From positions 1-38,831 of the IMG/VR virus record IMGVR_UViG_3300025853_000245: DNA of 38,831 nucleotides; one strand, given 5' to 3'. The notes beneath the pieces are model-generated. The model was not told the origin of the DNA and searched no databases. It worked only from the letters and a program-made list of their open reading frames with translations. The position numbers were made by a program, and so were the translations under genes. How positions within the stretch are numbered: position 1 is the stretch's first letter; each line of letters starts with the position of its first letter. This document shows, piece by piece, positions 18,058 to 25,568 of the stretch. This stretch comes from a virus.

Positions 18058-18843
18058 TTAAATCTTACTTACAGAAAGTCTTCTGTCAATCTCTTCGTGA
18101 TACGCTTTATCCCCACTTTTATATCGTGGATCAGATTGAGCACGAGCTAATTCTTGCATACTTTTAAATGGCATGGTTGATACACCAGATACTGCACCTT
18201 GTGTAAGCTTAGGCTTTGCACCCACTTCGTTTTGATAACGTGCGTACAGTCCTTGAACTGCTAACTTAGCTTGCGAAATTGAACCCCCGGTGACGACCTC
18301 ATCAAAAGCATCGATTTCTTCTTGTGGTAAATTCTCGTTCGCCCACTCAGCCATCGCATCGTAGTTGCCTTGAGCCACGCTTTTGATTTGTCCTTCTTCA
18401 GATGATAACAATGCTTGCTGACCAGCAGCGTAGCTGTCAACTAAATCTCTGGGTAATCCGGCTTTCTCTAAAGCGTTATAAGTTTCCTCACTAAGTTGAC
18501 CGTCGTTTTCAAAGAACTCTTTACTTGCTTCCGCAACTGCTTGGTATGCTTCACTAGTGTTCTCTTCACTTTGTTCTTCGTTGTCCTCAGCTTTCTCTTC
18601 AACTTGTTCAGACTCTTCCGTATCTTCTTTAGGAGCTTGTCCAAGTTTCTTTTCCAGCTCGGTGTACGCTTTCGACATATCCTCCGGCGTTTTAAACTTT
18701 TCGGGGAGCCATTCCGGGCGGTCGCCTTGCTCTTGCGGTAGTTCCTCGGCTTGTTGCTCGACGGCTTCTGCGGGTTTCTCTTCGGTGGGTTCGATCTCAT
18801 TCGGTGCTTTCTCGTTAATCTCTACTCGGTGTAATTCAGCCAT
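18058..18843 (-). CDS. Capsid assembly (scaffolding) protein, gp9-like
   Basis: 261 residues, very acidic, between portal and capsid genes as in T7 gp9 (307 residues). The first 110 residues are Glu/Gln/Pro-rich. RPEWLPEKFKTPEDMSKAYT is a typical scaffold phrase, followed by helices (AYQAVAEASKEFFENDGQLS) and a C-terminal basic helix (PFKSMQELARAQSDPRYKSG ... HEEIDRRL) that would contact capsid subunits. The protein is expected in proheads and lost on maturation. A good Shine-Dalgarno (AGAGGAA) precedes ATG 18843, and the portal stop is 6 nt upstream. Confidence 0.92.
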   Translation of the reverse strand: MAELHRVEINEKAPNEIEPTEEKPAEAVEQQAEELPQEQGDRPEWLPEKFKTPEDMSKAYTELEKKLGQAPKEDTEESEQVEEKAEDNEEQSEENTSEAYQAVAEASKEFFENDGQLSEETYNALEKAGLPRDLVDSYAAGQQALLSSEEGQIKSVAQGNYDAMAEWANENLPQEEIDAFDEVVTGGSISQAKLAVQGLYARYQNEVGAKPKLTQGAVSGVSTMPFKSMQELARAQSDPRYKSGDKAYHEEIDRRLSVSKI

Positions 18844-18849
18844 AGTTTG

Positions 18850-20442
18850 TTATTCCTCTTGCGGTGGTTCCTGTTGTTGTGCCATGTACTGCTCCTGTGC
18901 GGCGTTGATGGCGGGTCCGACTGCGGGTGCTCCGAGCTTCTGTGCCATCTCCATCATCTGTTGCTGTTGCATAGCTTGTTGAATTTCTTCCTCCGTCTTA
19001 ATCAATCCTTCCGTCTCGATACCCAAAGCTGTAGCACGACGCTTGAAGTAATCACTGACGTTTAAGTATTGAGTGACGGCTTGTGGTCCTACTACTTGGT
19101 TCGCTCCAGCAAGGAACATATCTAATCTATTCAGATCATTACCACGACCAAGAGCTTCCACTCCTGTAACAATAGTAGGTTTAACGATGTCCTTTGGTAT
19201 CTTAGGTAATCTCTTACTCTTAGACATCTTATCCATTAAACGACTGACGATGGGTAGCTGTAGCTCCTGAGATAACAAAGAGTATAGACCACCTAATGCA
19301 GCTTCTAACTCTTGACTGAGCATTCTTATCTCCTCAGCTGTTACTCGTTCTGCATCTCTAACTACTCCAGATGTCAGTAAAAATGCTTGGCTTAATCGGT
19401 CTGTTATACCAGCCATAGTAGCTTGAGCAGTACGGAAGTCATTGAACTTATTAAGTTGTAACACCGATACATCTGCTTCACTACCTTGTACGATTGCACC
19501 GTTGGGTGCTTCTGCTAATGTTCTTGATCTTGTTGTACCGTTCGGGTTGACCATGAACAATACCTTCGCAGCTGCTGCACTACCTTCGACAATCGCTTTT
19601 GTAAGTGCTTCCAACGACTTGAGGTCACCGAGGTACTCCTCAACAAATCCTCTGCCGTAGTCCTCTCCATCAATCTGGGTGTAACGTAATGGGAGCCACG
19701 GGGACTTTTCAATCGGATACTTACCCACACTTTCTTCGATGAGCATACCCTTGACGTCTTGGTAAACATTGAAGTGGTCATCTTCTCTAACTACTGCTGT
19801 GTATAAATCACAACTGTTCTCTTTCTCTTGACGATATACTTCCTCTCTTACGGATTCAGGAAGCATCATAGGAGCTACTGTTTCTTTAATAGCTATGTGT
19901 GTAACGTTACCCATTGGGTCCCTCTTCACTACATAACGATCCAGCTTGAACACTCTCATACCACCCTCATCAGGGAGATATAACAAAGAGTTACCAGTAA
20001 CAAGCAAGTTCTTGAGTGCTTGGAAGATACCGTTCCTGAAGTTCTGTACTTCTACTTCTTGTGATACACTACGCTCTACATCAGCTAATGCTTTCTCTAA
20101 GTCAGTACGTAGTTGTTCTGCTCCTTCTACACCGAGGTCTTCCTTTGCTTTGTCTAACTCATAGCGATCTATAACAAGACGAAAGAAGGGAGCGTTAGGT
20201 GGAAGCAGTGCAAGCAATAGCTTACTACTAAGATTTAGTACTCCTCTAGCTCCTATACCTTGGTACGGTGTGTAGTACTTAGTAGCGTAGTTGTGTCCGT
20301 CAGGTGGTAAGACATAAGGAAGTGTAAGCTCAGAAGATGTACGTCCTCTGTCTAAGAATGACCACCGCTGGTTCTCCAACGAATGATATAGCCCTTGGGC
20401 TGTTTCGTGCATACCGTTTAGATGTCGTCTTCGCTCGTCCAC
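18850..20442 (-). CDS. Portal (head-tail connector) protein, gp8-like
   Basis: 530 residues (T7 gp8 has 536). Conserved features are the N-terminal YHSLENQRWSFLDRGRTSSE ... YVLPPDGHN, GARGVLNLSSKLLLALLPPN and GNSLLYLPDEGGMRVFKLDR. Later come SPWLPLRYTQIDGEDYGRGF, and RVTAEEIRMLSQELEAALGG in the crown/wing region. Twelve copies form the vertex through which DNA enters and leaves. The frame begins at GTG 20442, giving 18 residues before the conserved Tyr, similar to T7. An ATG at 20412, 10 codons in and just after the stop of the upstream gene (20418), is the alternative start. The C-terminus is Gln-rich (QQQQMMEMAQK). Confidence 0.95.
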   Translation of the reverse strand: MDERRRHLNGMHETAQGLYHSLENQRWSFLDRGRTSSELTLPYVLPPDGHNYATKYYTPYQGIGARGVLNLSSKLLLALLPPNAPFFRLVIDRYELDKAKEDLGVEGAEQLRTDLEKALADVERSVSQEVEVQNFRNGIFQALKNLLVTGNSLLYLPDEGGMRVFKLDRYVVKRDPMGNVTHIAIKETVAPMMLPESVREEVYRQEKENSCDLYTAVVREDDHFNVYQDVKGMLIEESVGKYPIEKSPWLPLRYTQIDGEDYGRGFVEEYLGDLKSLEALTKAIVEGSAAAAKVLFMVNPNGTTRSRTLAEAPNGAIVQGSEADVSVLQLNKFNDFRTAQATMAGITDRLSQAFLLTSGVVRDAERVTAEEIRMLSQELEAALGGLYSLLSQELQLPIVSRLMDKMSKSKRLPKIPKDIVKPTIVTGVEALGRGNDLNRLDMFLAGANQVVGPQAVTQYLNVSDYFKRRATALGIETEGLIKTEEEIQQAMQQQQMMEMAQKLGAPAVGPAINAAQEQYMAQQQEPPQEE

Positions 20443-20654
20443 TCAGGACCACTCAAGATGCTTAGTATCTCTTCGTGTGTGTACTCCGTCTTGCCGAGTA
20501 GAAAGAATGGTTGTGTGCCTTCGTACTTAACGAATGTTTTAGTGCCGTCTAATGAGTAGCGAAGCATTTCTTTGGAAGTGTTTATTACTTCATTAAAATC
20601 AACAGAGTCCGCCTCGGATGCCTCAATGATAACATAAGCGTGTGAATTATGCAT
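20418..20654 (-). CDS. Hypothetical protein upstream of portal
   Basis: 78 residues, soluble, acidic, starting MHNSHAYVIIEASEADSVDF, with no motif I recognise. It overlaps the LamG protein stop by 8 nt and the portal GTG start by 25 nt, so it belongs to the structural operon and is probably co-translated. The strand-turn pattern in its centre (YSLDGTKTFVKYEGTQPFFL) suggests a small alpha/beta domain. The C-terminus EEILSILSGPEWTSEDDI is helical and acidic. It may be a head-completion or decoration factor by location only. Confidence 0.7.
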   Translation of the reverse strand: MHNSHAYVIIEASEADSVDFNEVINTSKEMLRYSLDGTKTFVKYEGTQPFFLLGKTEYTHEEILSILSGPEWTSEDDI

Positions 20655-21516
20655 AGATCGATTCTCCTGTTCCTATTCCAGCTATAGCAGCGTTACCGCT
20701 AAGAGTTGCGTCATTTCCACCACTTGTTAAATCAGTTACTGTGGAACCTGTTCCGTTGTCGCTATCACCTCCACGCCAATATCCCGCAGGACTTAGGTTC
20801 AAACCAGAACTTCCGACATCAACAGGAGTACCGCTGTTGTAGATATTAGCCACCTGTGAAGCGGATAATTCGTATTCAAATACAGCTACCTCATCCAAGT
20901 TACCGTTTAAATAGTATGAATTGTTCGCTCCGTTCTTACCGAAATATAAAGGAGTTGTTGAGTTACCTACATACGAAACGGTTGATGTATCTGTGTGATT
21001 CGGAGAACCTCCTGACCCACCATCTATCCAAATCTTAATTGCTGTACCGTTGATACTAAAAACAACATGATGCCAATTACCGTCTCGAATTGCCAAAGTT
21101 GCGTTCGTTCCTCCTACATTATTATTTAAATATTGAGAAGAACCATCAGCAACTAAGACATAAAAAGCTTTAGTACCTGAAGGTGTTATAACTCTGAACC
21201 CGCCTCCATTACCGCTAGTAGGTGATGTAGCTAACCATGCCATACTACTTGTAGTATTTGATGACTTAGTCCAAAAGCTGTAACTAAATGCAGTGGATGA
21301 GCCTTGATAGTAGCCCGTCGTTGCATAGTCTCCACTACCGTCAAAAGTTAAGTTGTAACGATTCGTGAACCCAGTGGTGTCGTCGTAGTTATAAAAATAC
21401 CAATTTGAACCATCTGATACATTAATAGCTTTATCAGTAGTATTGAATATAGTTAGACCTGTATTACCAACGGCAGACGGTCTAGTGGCTGTAGTGTAAG
21501 CTTGAATTGTACTCAT
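20647..21516 (-). CDS. LamG/concanavalin-like virion protein
   Basis: 289 residues. Residues 1-50 carry the short module TIFNTTDKAINVSDGSNWYF, found in other proteins of this cluster. Residues about 52-235 are a laminin-G/concanavalin A-like jelly roll (Laminin_G_3 type): YNLTFDGSGDYATTG, FSYSFWTKS, DGNWHHVVFSINGTAIKIWI, YLNGNLDEVAVFEYELSASQ. The signature WHHV ... G ... LDEVAVF is clear. Such domains bind carbohydrates and are used in phage decoration proteins and fibres to hold on to cell-surface glycans. Its position just before portal, away from the fibre genes, points to a head-attached decoration protein, which is inferred. Confidence 0.85.
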   Translation of the reverse strand: MSTIQAYTTATRPSAVGNTGLTIFNTTDKAINVSDGSNWYFYNYDDTTGFTNRYNLTFDGSGDYATTGYYQGSSTAFSYSFWTKSSNTTSSMAWLATSPTSGNGGGFRVITPSGTKAFYVLVADGSSQYLNNNVGGTNATLAIRDGNWHHVVFSINGTAIKIWIDGGSGGSPNHTDTSTVSYVGNSTTPLYFGKNGANNSYYLNGNLDEVAVFEYELSASQVANIYNSGTPVDVGSSGLNLSPAGYWRGGDSDNGTGSTVTDLTSGGNDATLSGNAAIAGIGTGESIYA

Positions 21517-21519
21517 GTT

Positions 21520-21729
21520 TTATGAATCGTTATTGAAGATATACCAAGCGGAACCGTCGTAGATATATAGGTCGTAAGTATCTGTTCCAAATTTAATAGT
21601 CACTTCTCCGGTTGGATTGGTTGGTGTTGTTGATAAGATGTTAGATTCAGTGTCTGTATCCTCAATAGTAAAACTACTATCAAGTAGTGTAGAAATAACA
21701 CCTAATCCAACTGTGGGCAAGACAAACAT
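21520..21729 (-). CDS. Small virion-associated protein with aromatic module
   Basis: 69 residues. The C-terminal half (TYDLYIYDGSAWYIFNND) is the same small module as in the 289-residue LamG protein (VSDGSNWYFYNYD, near its N-terminus) and in the 319-residue protein (LYVWDGDAWLIFYDD, at its C-terminus). The N-terminal half is hydrophobic (MFVLPTVGLGVIST). It is 3 nt downstream of the 161-residue protein and 3 nt upstream of LamG. It is likely a subunit or mini-fibre in the same assembly; no function is known. Confidence 0.65.
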   Translation of the reverse strand: MFVLPTVGLGVISTLLDSSFTIEDTDTESNILSTTPTNPTGEVTIKFGTDTYDLYIYDGSAWYIFNNDS

Positions 21730-21732
21730 ATA

Positions 21733-22218
21733 TTAAGAAGCAGTGTCTCCAGCAAGAACAAAGGTATCAGCAGCGTAAGCAACTATACTAGCTACTCCGT
21801 ACTGATCGTTGATCTTGGTGTGGGACTGTCTGTTATTGATGGTAGTTCCTGAAGCACTGAACGATACTTGACCTGCTCCTTTTTGTACAAAGCTACAATT
21901 AAACCCTGCTCCCAATCCGCTTGGTACTGTGACAGTTACGGCAGAAGCATTGTCTAACACTACTACTTTACCGTTATCTCCAGCTACTAATGTATAGGTG
22001 GTTCCTGTTTGATCGTTGATGGAAGCATCAAAGTTACTGATAGCGTTTCCGTTAAAGTCGTAACTAGATAAGTTGGAAGCAGATGCTTGCCCCATTAAAT
22101 TGGTAACGGATACTTTCTTAGTGGTTGCGGTTCCAGCTACGTCGTCAACGATTGCAAGAATGTCTGCACCTGCTGGTGCTGTCAGCTCCGTAAGTTCTGT
22201 TATCTTTTTATTAGCCAT
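21733..22218 (-). CDS. Fibre/decoration-type structural protein
   Basis: 161 residues. The N-terminus (ITELTELTAPAGADILAIVD, then TTKKVSVTNLM) and the C-terminal domain (VLDNASAVTVTVPSGLGAGF, then SCSF-type strand, NNRQSHTKINDQYGVASIVA, ADTFVLAGDTA) are a well-known combination in phage fibre and appendage proteins. The C-terminal beta domain usually trimerises at the distal end. Here the protein consists of little more than these two pieces with a short link, so it is probably a short spike or head fibre. It has an AAAG-type ribosome site before ATG 22218. Confidence 0.75.
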   Translation of the reverse strand: MANKKITELTELTAPAGADILAIVDDVAGTATTKKVSVTNLMGQASASNLSSYDFNGNAISNFDASINDQTGTTYTLVAGDNGKVVVLDNASAVTVTVPSGLGAGFNCSFVQKGAGQVSFSASGTTINNRQSHTKINDQYGVASIVAYAADTFVLAGDTAS

Positions 22219-22233
22219 CTTTAAATATTATTA

Positions 22234-23193
22234 CTAGGGACTTATTCCGTCATCATAAAAAATTAACCAAGCATCACCATCCCATACATATAAATTATCA
22301 GTGTCTAACGCTTTTACGATGGTGACTTTGTTTGCCGGGTTGGTTAAATCACTACGTGTTATTATGTCATCCTCATTATTTACTAAAAGAATGTAAGGGA
22401 ATGATGGAAGGGTAAGAAATGGGTCTTGCGAGACACTCATAAATGTACCGCTAATAGAAGCCTGAGTAAAACCTGAAGCATCTAATGTAATACCCGTTGA
22501 TCCACTGTTCGGATGGGATGGATTCTGTAGAGTAAATGTAACTACAGTATCAGCGTTGTTAGGTACAGTTGTAGATACAGTAAGTACGAGAGTTCCGGTG
22601 GATTGTGTCCAGTCAGCAGTTGTACCAAAGATATTACTTGTGCTTGTTATACTAAGAGATGCATTATCTGTTGTCTGAGAAGCATCAAGTCCTACTAACG
22701 TCACCGTTCCGCTTGCTATAGCTATCTCTGGTCGTATGGTAAGCGTGTAAGTGCTGTCAAGATTCTCAACTGCTGTACTCTCGCTTAAAGTACTTGTAGT
22801 AAATACAGCAGGTATAACAATCGAAGCTGTAATAGAGGTGGTTGTGTCTACTCCATCTGTAGCTACTATCCTGTAGTAATAAGTAACAGCTTTAGATAGT
22901 CCTGTATCATTTACAGTTAAATCTAATGTACCACTAGATATAGTTGTTGGACTAGAAAACCCAGAGTCTGTATCTCTTTCGTAGGTGTAGCTAGTTGCTC
23001 CGCTAACTCCGCTCGTGCTTATCGTCGCACCGTCATCTCCGAGCTGAACAACAGCTATATCAGGAGCAGCTAACCCTACATCTTGTTTTGCATCAAACCC
23101 ATACAGCTCCTCAAATGCTGGGCGTATACAGTTGCTAGGTAAAAGTACTACGTTACTAGGATACCTTGTACCCGTTGGAAACGTAAGAGCCAT
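22234..23193 (-). CDS. Ig/Fn3-like decoration protein
   Basis: 319 residues. Residues 1-40 are specific (PSNVVLLPSNCIRPAFEELY). Residues about 45-130 are an Fn3-like domain (TSYTYERDTDSGFSSPTTIS ... GLSKAVTYYYRIVATDG). A second beta-rich region (about 135-255) follows, with alternating Thr/Ser strands resembling a bacterial Ig-like domain. The end is LVNNEDDIITRSDLTNPANK and LYVWDGDAWLIFYDD, the module shared with its neighbours. Ig-like and Fn3 domains are typical of proteins displayed on phage heads and tails for weak glycan binding. Head decoration is inferred from its position upstream of portal. Confidence 0.75.
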   Translation of the reverse strand: MALTFPTGTRYPSNVVLLPSNCIRPAFEELYGFDAKQDVGLAAPDIAVVQLGDDGATISTSGVSGATSYTYERDTDSGFSSPTTISSGTLDLTVNDTGLSKAVTYYYRIVATDGVDTTTSITASIVIPAVFTTSTLSESTAVENLDSTYTLTIRPEIAIASGTVTLVGLDASQTTDNASLSITSTSNIFGTTADWTQSTGTLVLTVSTTVPNNADTVVTFTLQNPSHPNSGSTGITLDASGFTQASISGTFMSVSQDPFLTLPSFPYILLVNNEDDIITRSDLTNPANKVTIVKALDTDNLYVWDGDAWLIFYDDGISP

Positions 23194-23199
23194 TGTAGA

Positions 23200-23526
23200 T
23201 TACAGAGACTCAACAGTACCAGTAGCGTAGACGCTGTATGTACCGTCAACTCTGCTAGATACTTTAGCTCTGATCTTTTCGTAGTGACCCATGTCGTCTC
23301 TTACCATAATGCTACCGTCTCCTGTGACGGCCTCACTGTGGATAACATGCCAAGCGGAACTGTCGCTTAGATAAGCTTCAATGTCTATTGTTGCTCCAGA
23401 GGTAACAGAAGATGAAACGATTACAAATGTCCATCCCTTAGAACGCTCAACCGAGAATGCACTGCCCGCTCCGTCAGCTGTAACGGATGAGAGCAACGTC
23501 TTTTTATCAAGTGTGCGAAGGCTCAT
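23200..23526 (-). CDS. Small beta-rich structural protein
   Basis: 108 residues: SLRTLDKKTLLSSVTADGAG ... WTFVIVSSSVTSGATIDIEA ... SEAVTGDGSIMVRDDMGHYE ... YSVYATGTVES. Alternating hydrophobic strands and the VTADGAGSAFSVER opening resemble small virion surface proteins found near capsid or appendage genes in marine phages. It lies 6 nt before the 319-residue protein and is likely co-expressed with it. No enzyme motif or membrane segment is seen, and no certain family can be given. Confidence 0.7.
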   Translation of the reverse strand: MSLRTLDKKTLLSSVTADGAGSAFSVERSKGWTFVIVSSSVTSGATIDIEAYLSDSSAWHVIHSEAVTGDGSIMVRDDMGHYEKIRAKVSSRVDGTYSVYATGTVESL

Positions 23527-23550
23527 ATATATTTATATTATTAGTTGTTG

Positions 23551-23778
23551 TTATGAAGAAAGCTGTACTCCCGTTCCACCGTTACCGCCACCCATTCCGA
23601 TACTAGGACGACGACGAGCTGTAACTTGTTGAGTACCACGACGACGCTTAGTAGGTTGAGTAGCTCTCTTTGTAGGTGCTTTCTCAGCCATAGCTAGAGG
23701 CGGTGGAGGTGGTGCTGGCGGAGGTGGAGGTGGTGGTATCTCCGGCATAGCGGGCATCTTAGGTTGGCTGAAACACAT
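23551..23778 (-). CDS. Proline-rich small virion-type protein
   Basis: 75 residues: MCFSQPKMPAMPEI, then a run dominated by proline (residues 15-27), a basic centre (KRATQPTKRRRGTQQVTARR) and a Gly-rich end (GMGGGNGGTGVQLSS). Proteins that begin MCFxxPxMP followed by a polyproline stretch and a short Gly-rich tail are common just upstream of structural genes in marine T7-like phages. Their role is unknown. The strongly basic centre could bind DNA or acidic scaffold. The protein is expected to be extended and disordered. Confidence 0.75.
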   Translation of the reverse strand: MCFSQPKMPAMPEIPPPPPPPAPPPPPLAMAEKAPTKRATQPTKRRRGTQQVTARRRPSIGMGGGNGGTGVQLSS

Positions 23779-23782
23779 GGTA

Positions 23783-23986
23783 TTACTGTACTTGTTTAGT
23801 TACTATATCTTGTTCTAGTTGGTCGTCGTAAGTCTGTTGTAAATAATTAATTACACTTCTTTGTCCTACCTTATACCATACCTCACGTTCTGTGTCTGTC
23901 AACAGCGGACATTTATCAGGGAATAGTTTGTCAAGTTTATTGATTAGCTCCTGAGACAGAGCGGGTAATACTATTTCTTCATTCAT
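23783..23986 (-). CDS. Hypothetical small acidic protein
   Basis: 67 residues, helical and acidic (LPALSQELINKLDKLFPDKC ... TEREVWYKVGQRSVINYLQQ). It overlaps the MazG-like gene stop by 8 nt and ends 4 nt before the proline-rich gene. Small proteins with a PDKCPLLTDTEREVWYKVGQ-type centre recur in this position in marine podoviruses, without a known function. No membrane segment or metal site beyond a single Cys is visible. Confidence 0.7.
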   Translation of the reverse strand: MNEEIVLPALSQELINKLDKLFPDKCPLLTDTEREVWYKVGQRSVINYLQQTYDDQLEQDIVTKQVQ

Positions 23987-24344
23987 CTCTATATCCTATA
24001 TCGTCCAGTTCCGACGGGAGCTTTCCCTCTTTAATCTTTTCTTCAGTCCAGCACCAAGCCGAAGCATTCCACAAGATAGCAGCCGCATGGTCTTCAGAGT
24101 TGTCCCCCTCAGCCAGCCCCAACAAATGTCTAAACATCGAGTCATATAATCTACTTAAAGGGAAACCTCGTTTCCAGTTGTTGTCTCCGTAAAGCTTTCC
24201 GCCATCTTCAAATCTTTTTGCGAGACGGCGAATGGCGATTGGAGGAATAAGGCTGGGTCGTCCCCGTCCATCGTCCCCGTCACGCTTAGCCCCTGTTGAG
24301 AAATCTCTAGTATATCCTTGGTTTGGTAGTTCTTTGGTGTCCAT
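23979..24344 (-). CDS. MazG-like dATP/dGTP diphosphohydrolase N-terminal-type protein (DUF5664-like)
   Basis: 121 residues with the DUF5664/dGTP_diPhyd_N pattern: GRPSLIPPIAIRRLAKRFED (residues 29-48), GKLYGDNNWKRGF (49-61), then RLYDSMFRHLLGLAEGDNSE with the following DHAAAILWNASAW helix. Relatives in this all-alpha MazG-like superfamily remove pyrophosphate from (d)NTPs, with metal bound by acidic residues of the helices; phage members tune the nucleotide pool. Its first 63 codons are read in a second frame inside the 3' end of the exonuclease gene (24155-24344), an unusually long overlap. The strong family match shows this frame is real. The next gene overlaps it by 8 nt. The actual substrate is unknown. 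Confidence 0.82.
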   Translation of the reverse strand: MDTKELPNQGYTRDFSTGAKRDGDDGRGRPSLIPPIAIRRLAKRFEDGGKLYGDNNWKRGFPLSRLYDSMFRHLLGLAEGDNSEDHAAAILWNASAWCWTEEKIKEGKLPSELDDIGYRDE

Positions 24345-25078
24345 AATTTTTTAATAGTATTAGTTCTGAAACAATAGTTATCACTGCGTAGTAGTCGAGC
24401 CATCCACGCATTCATCAGTGCGTCTTGTTCGGAGAGTCCTGCTTTCTCGTAACATGTTACAACAGTCTCCCATGTGTATCCGTCCTTCTCCAGTATCCGT
24501 TCCGCTTTCACCACACCCACGCCGGGCACTCCGCTGTATCCATCTGTATGATCTCCCGCCAAGGATTGTATCAAGTGATAGTTGTCCGCTTCCTCTTCGC
24601 TAGGGTGGTGATACTCCCCACGGTTGTAGTCGTAGAAAATACCCGGCACACTCTTGAAGTCTTTGTCTATACTAACCACGATAGTCTCTTCATCCATCGC
24701 TTTATCGGTAGCTAATATAGATATAACATCATCCGCTTCTAAGTTCGCCCACAACACACCACCTAACTCGTCGATGATCCACTGCTTTACTTGTCGTAAG
24801 ATGATGGGCAAGCGGGACTTAGCACGGTTTGCTTTGTAGTCTGGGTTTAATTTACGACGGAAGTTCGCACGGTCACTCAGGCACAGCACGACATGTTCTG
24901 TCTTTAATTGTTCTTGGAACTCTACGATCCTATTAACTACACGAGCTTTAGCTAATGCCATGTCTGCGTGTACCGTCCACAGTTCGTCCTTCCAATGTAT
25001 TGATTCTTCGGCTACGACTGACGCTTCAAACGCTAATACGTCTGCATCAATCAGTAATGTTGTTTTGGTTTTACTCAT
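24155..25078 (-). CDS. 5'-3' exonuclease, T7 gp6 type
   Basis: 307 residues (T7 gp6 has 300). It has FEN/PIN-type acidic motifs: LLIDADVLAFEA (D11, D13), LSDRANFRRKLNPDYKANR, NLEADDVISILA, VVSIDKDFKSVPG. A helix-hairpin-helix follows (LAGDHTDGYSGVPGVGVVKA). In T7 this enzyme removes RNA primers and degrades host DNA together with endonuclease I. The C-terminal 62 residues share DNA with the MazG-like gene. They look less conserved (SVTGTMDGDDPALFLQSPFA), so the tail may have been shaped by the overlap. The start overlaps the PD-(D/E)XK gene by 8 nt. Confidence 0.93.
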   Translation of the reverse strand: MSKTKTTLLIDADVLAFEASVVAEESIHWKDELWTVHADMALAKARVVNRIVEFQEQLKTEHVVLCLSDRANFRRKLNPDYKANRAKSRLPIILRQVKQWIIDELGGVLWANLEADDVISILATDKAMDEETIVVSIDKDFKSVPGIFYDYNRGEYHHPSEEEADNYHLIQSLAGDHTDGYSGVPGVGVVKAERILEKDGYTWETVVTCYEKAGLSEQDALMNAWMARLLRSDNYCFRTNTIKKLWTPKNYQTKDILEISQQGLSVTGTMDGDDPALFLQSPFAVSQKDLKMAESFTETTTGNEVSL

Positions 25079-25568
25079 AGTATATACTCCAGTTCTCTTG
25101 GTATTTTTTATATTTAGATCGGCTTGCTTGTTCAGGGGATAGCTTGATTGTTTTACTTTCTATTAACTTACGAGGTATCATCCACCACATTTTAATAGGC
25201 GATACATAAACACCTACTACATCTACATCGCTTGATATGTGTAGCTTCTGCGTAGTTCCTGATCCAGCATTAACTGTATAGAATGTGTTAACTTTAACAG
25301 ATGTGCTTTTGATTTGTACCTTCAGGTCTCCAGCTGGACAAGTGACAATAAAGTCCCAAGGCATCGGCGTTGTGGGTGTGTGTGGTTCGAAGTCACGCTC
25401 TAAACATTCTGCTATAAAACGTGTCTCTGCTATTGCTCCGATCCGTTGTGCGTTTGAACTTGGCATCTTATCGTTGTATTGTTGTCTCCAATCGTAATCG
25501 ACTGTAAGGTCTTGAGTATCATAGATCGTGGCAAGGGTAGTGTACATATCATATTCTATCTCTGTCAT
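25071..25568 (-). CDS. PD-(D/E)XK endonuclease (PDDEXK_9-like, homing-type family)
   Basis: 165 residues inserted between DNA polymerase and exonuclease. It shows a nuclease core with helix QRIGAIAETRFIAECLERDF (E48), strand PWDFIVTC (D72), strand LKVQIKST (Q85, K87), then VDVVGVYVSP and WWMIPRKLI. The order E...D...(Q)xK fits the PD-(D/E)XK fold, and the GxxAExxF ... WDF ... KVQIKST wording fits the PF11645-type family that includes the intron-encoded I-Ssp6803I. It could be a free-standing homing-type endonuclease or a domesticated repair/host-degradation nuclease. The polymerase stop and its start overlap as TAATG. The target is unknown. Confidence 0.75.
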   Translation of the reverse strand: MTEIEYDMYTTLATIYDTQDLTVDYDWRQQYNDKMPSSNAQRIGAIAETRFIAECLERDFEPHTPTTPMPWDFIVTCPAGDLKVQIKSTSVKVNTFYTVNAGSGTTQKLHISSDVDVVGVYVSPIKMWWMIPRKLIESKTIKLSPEQASRSKYKKYQENWSIYYE

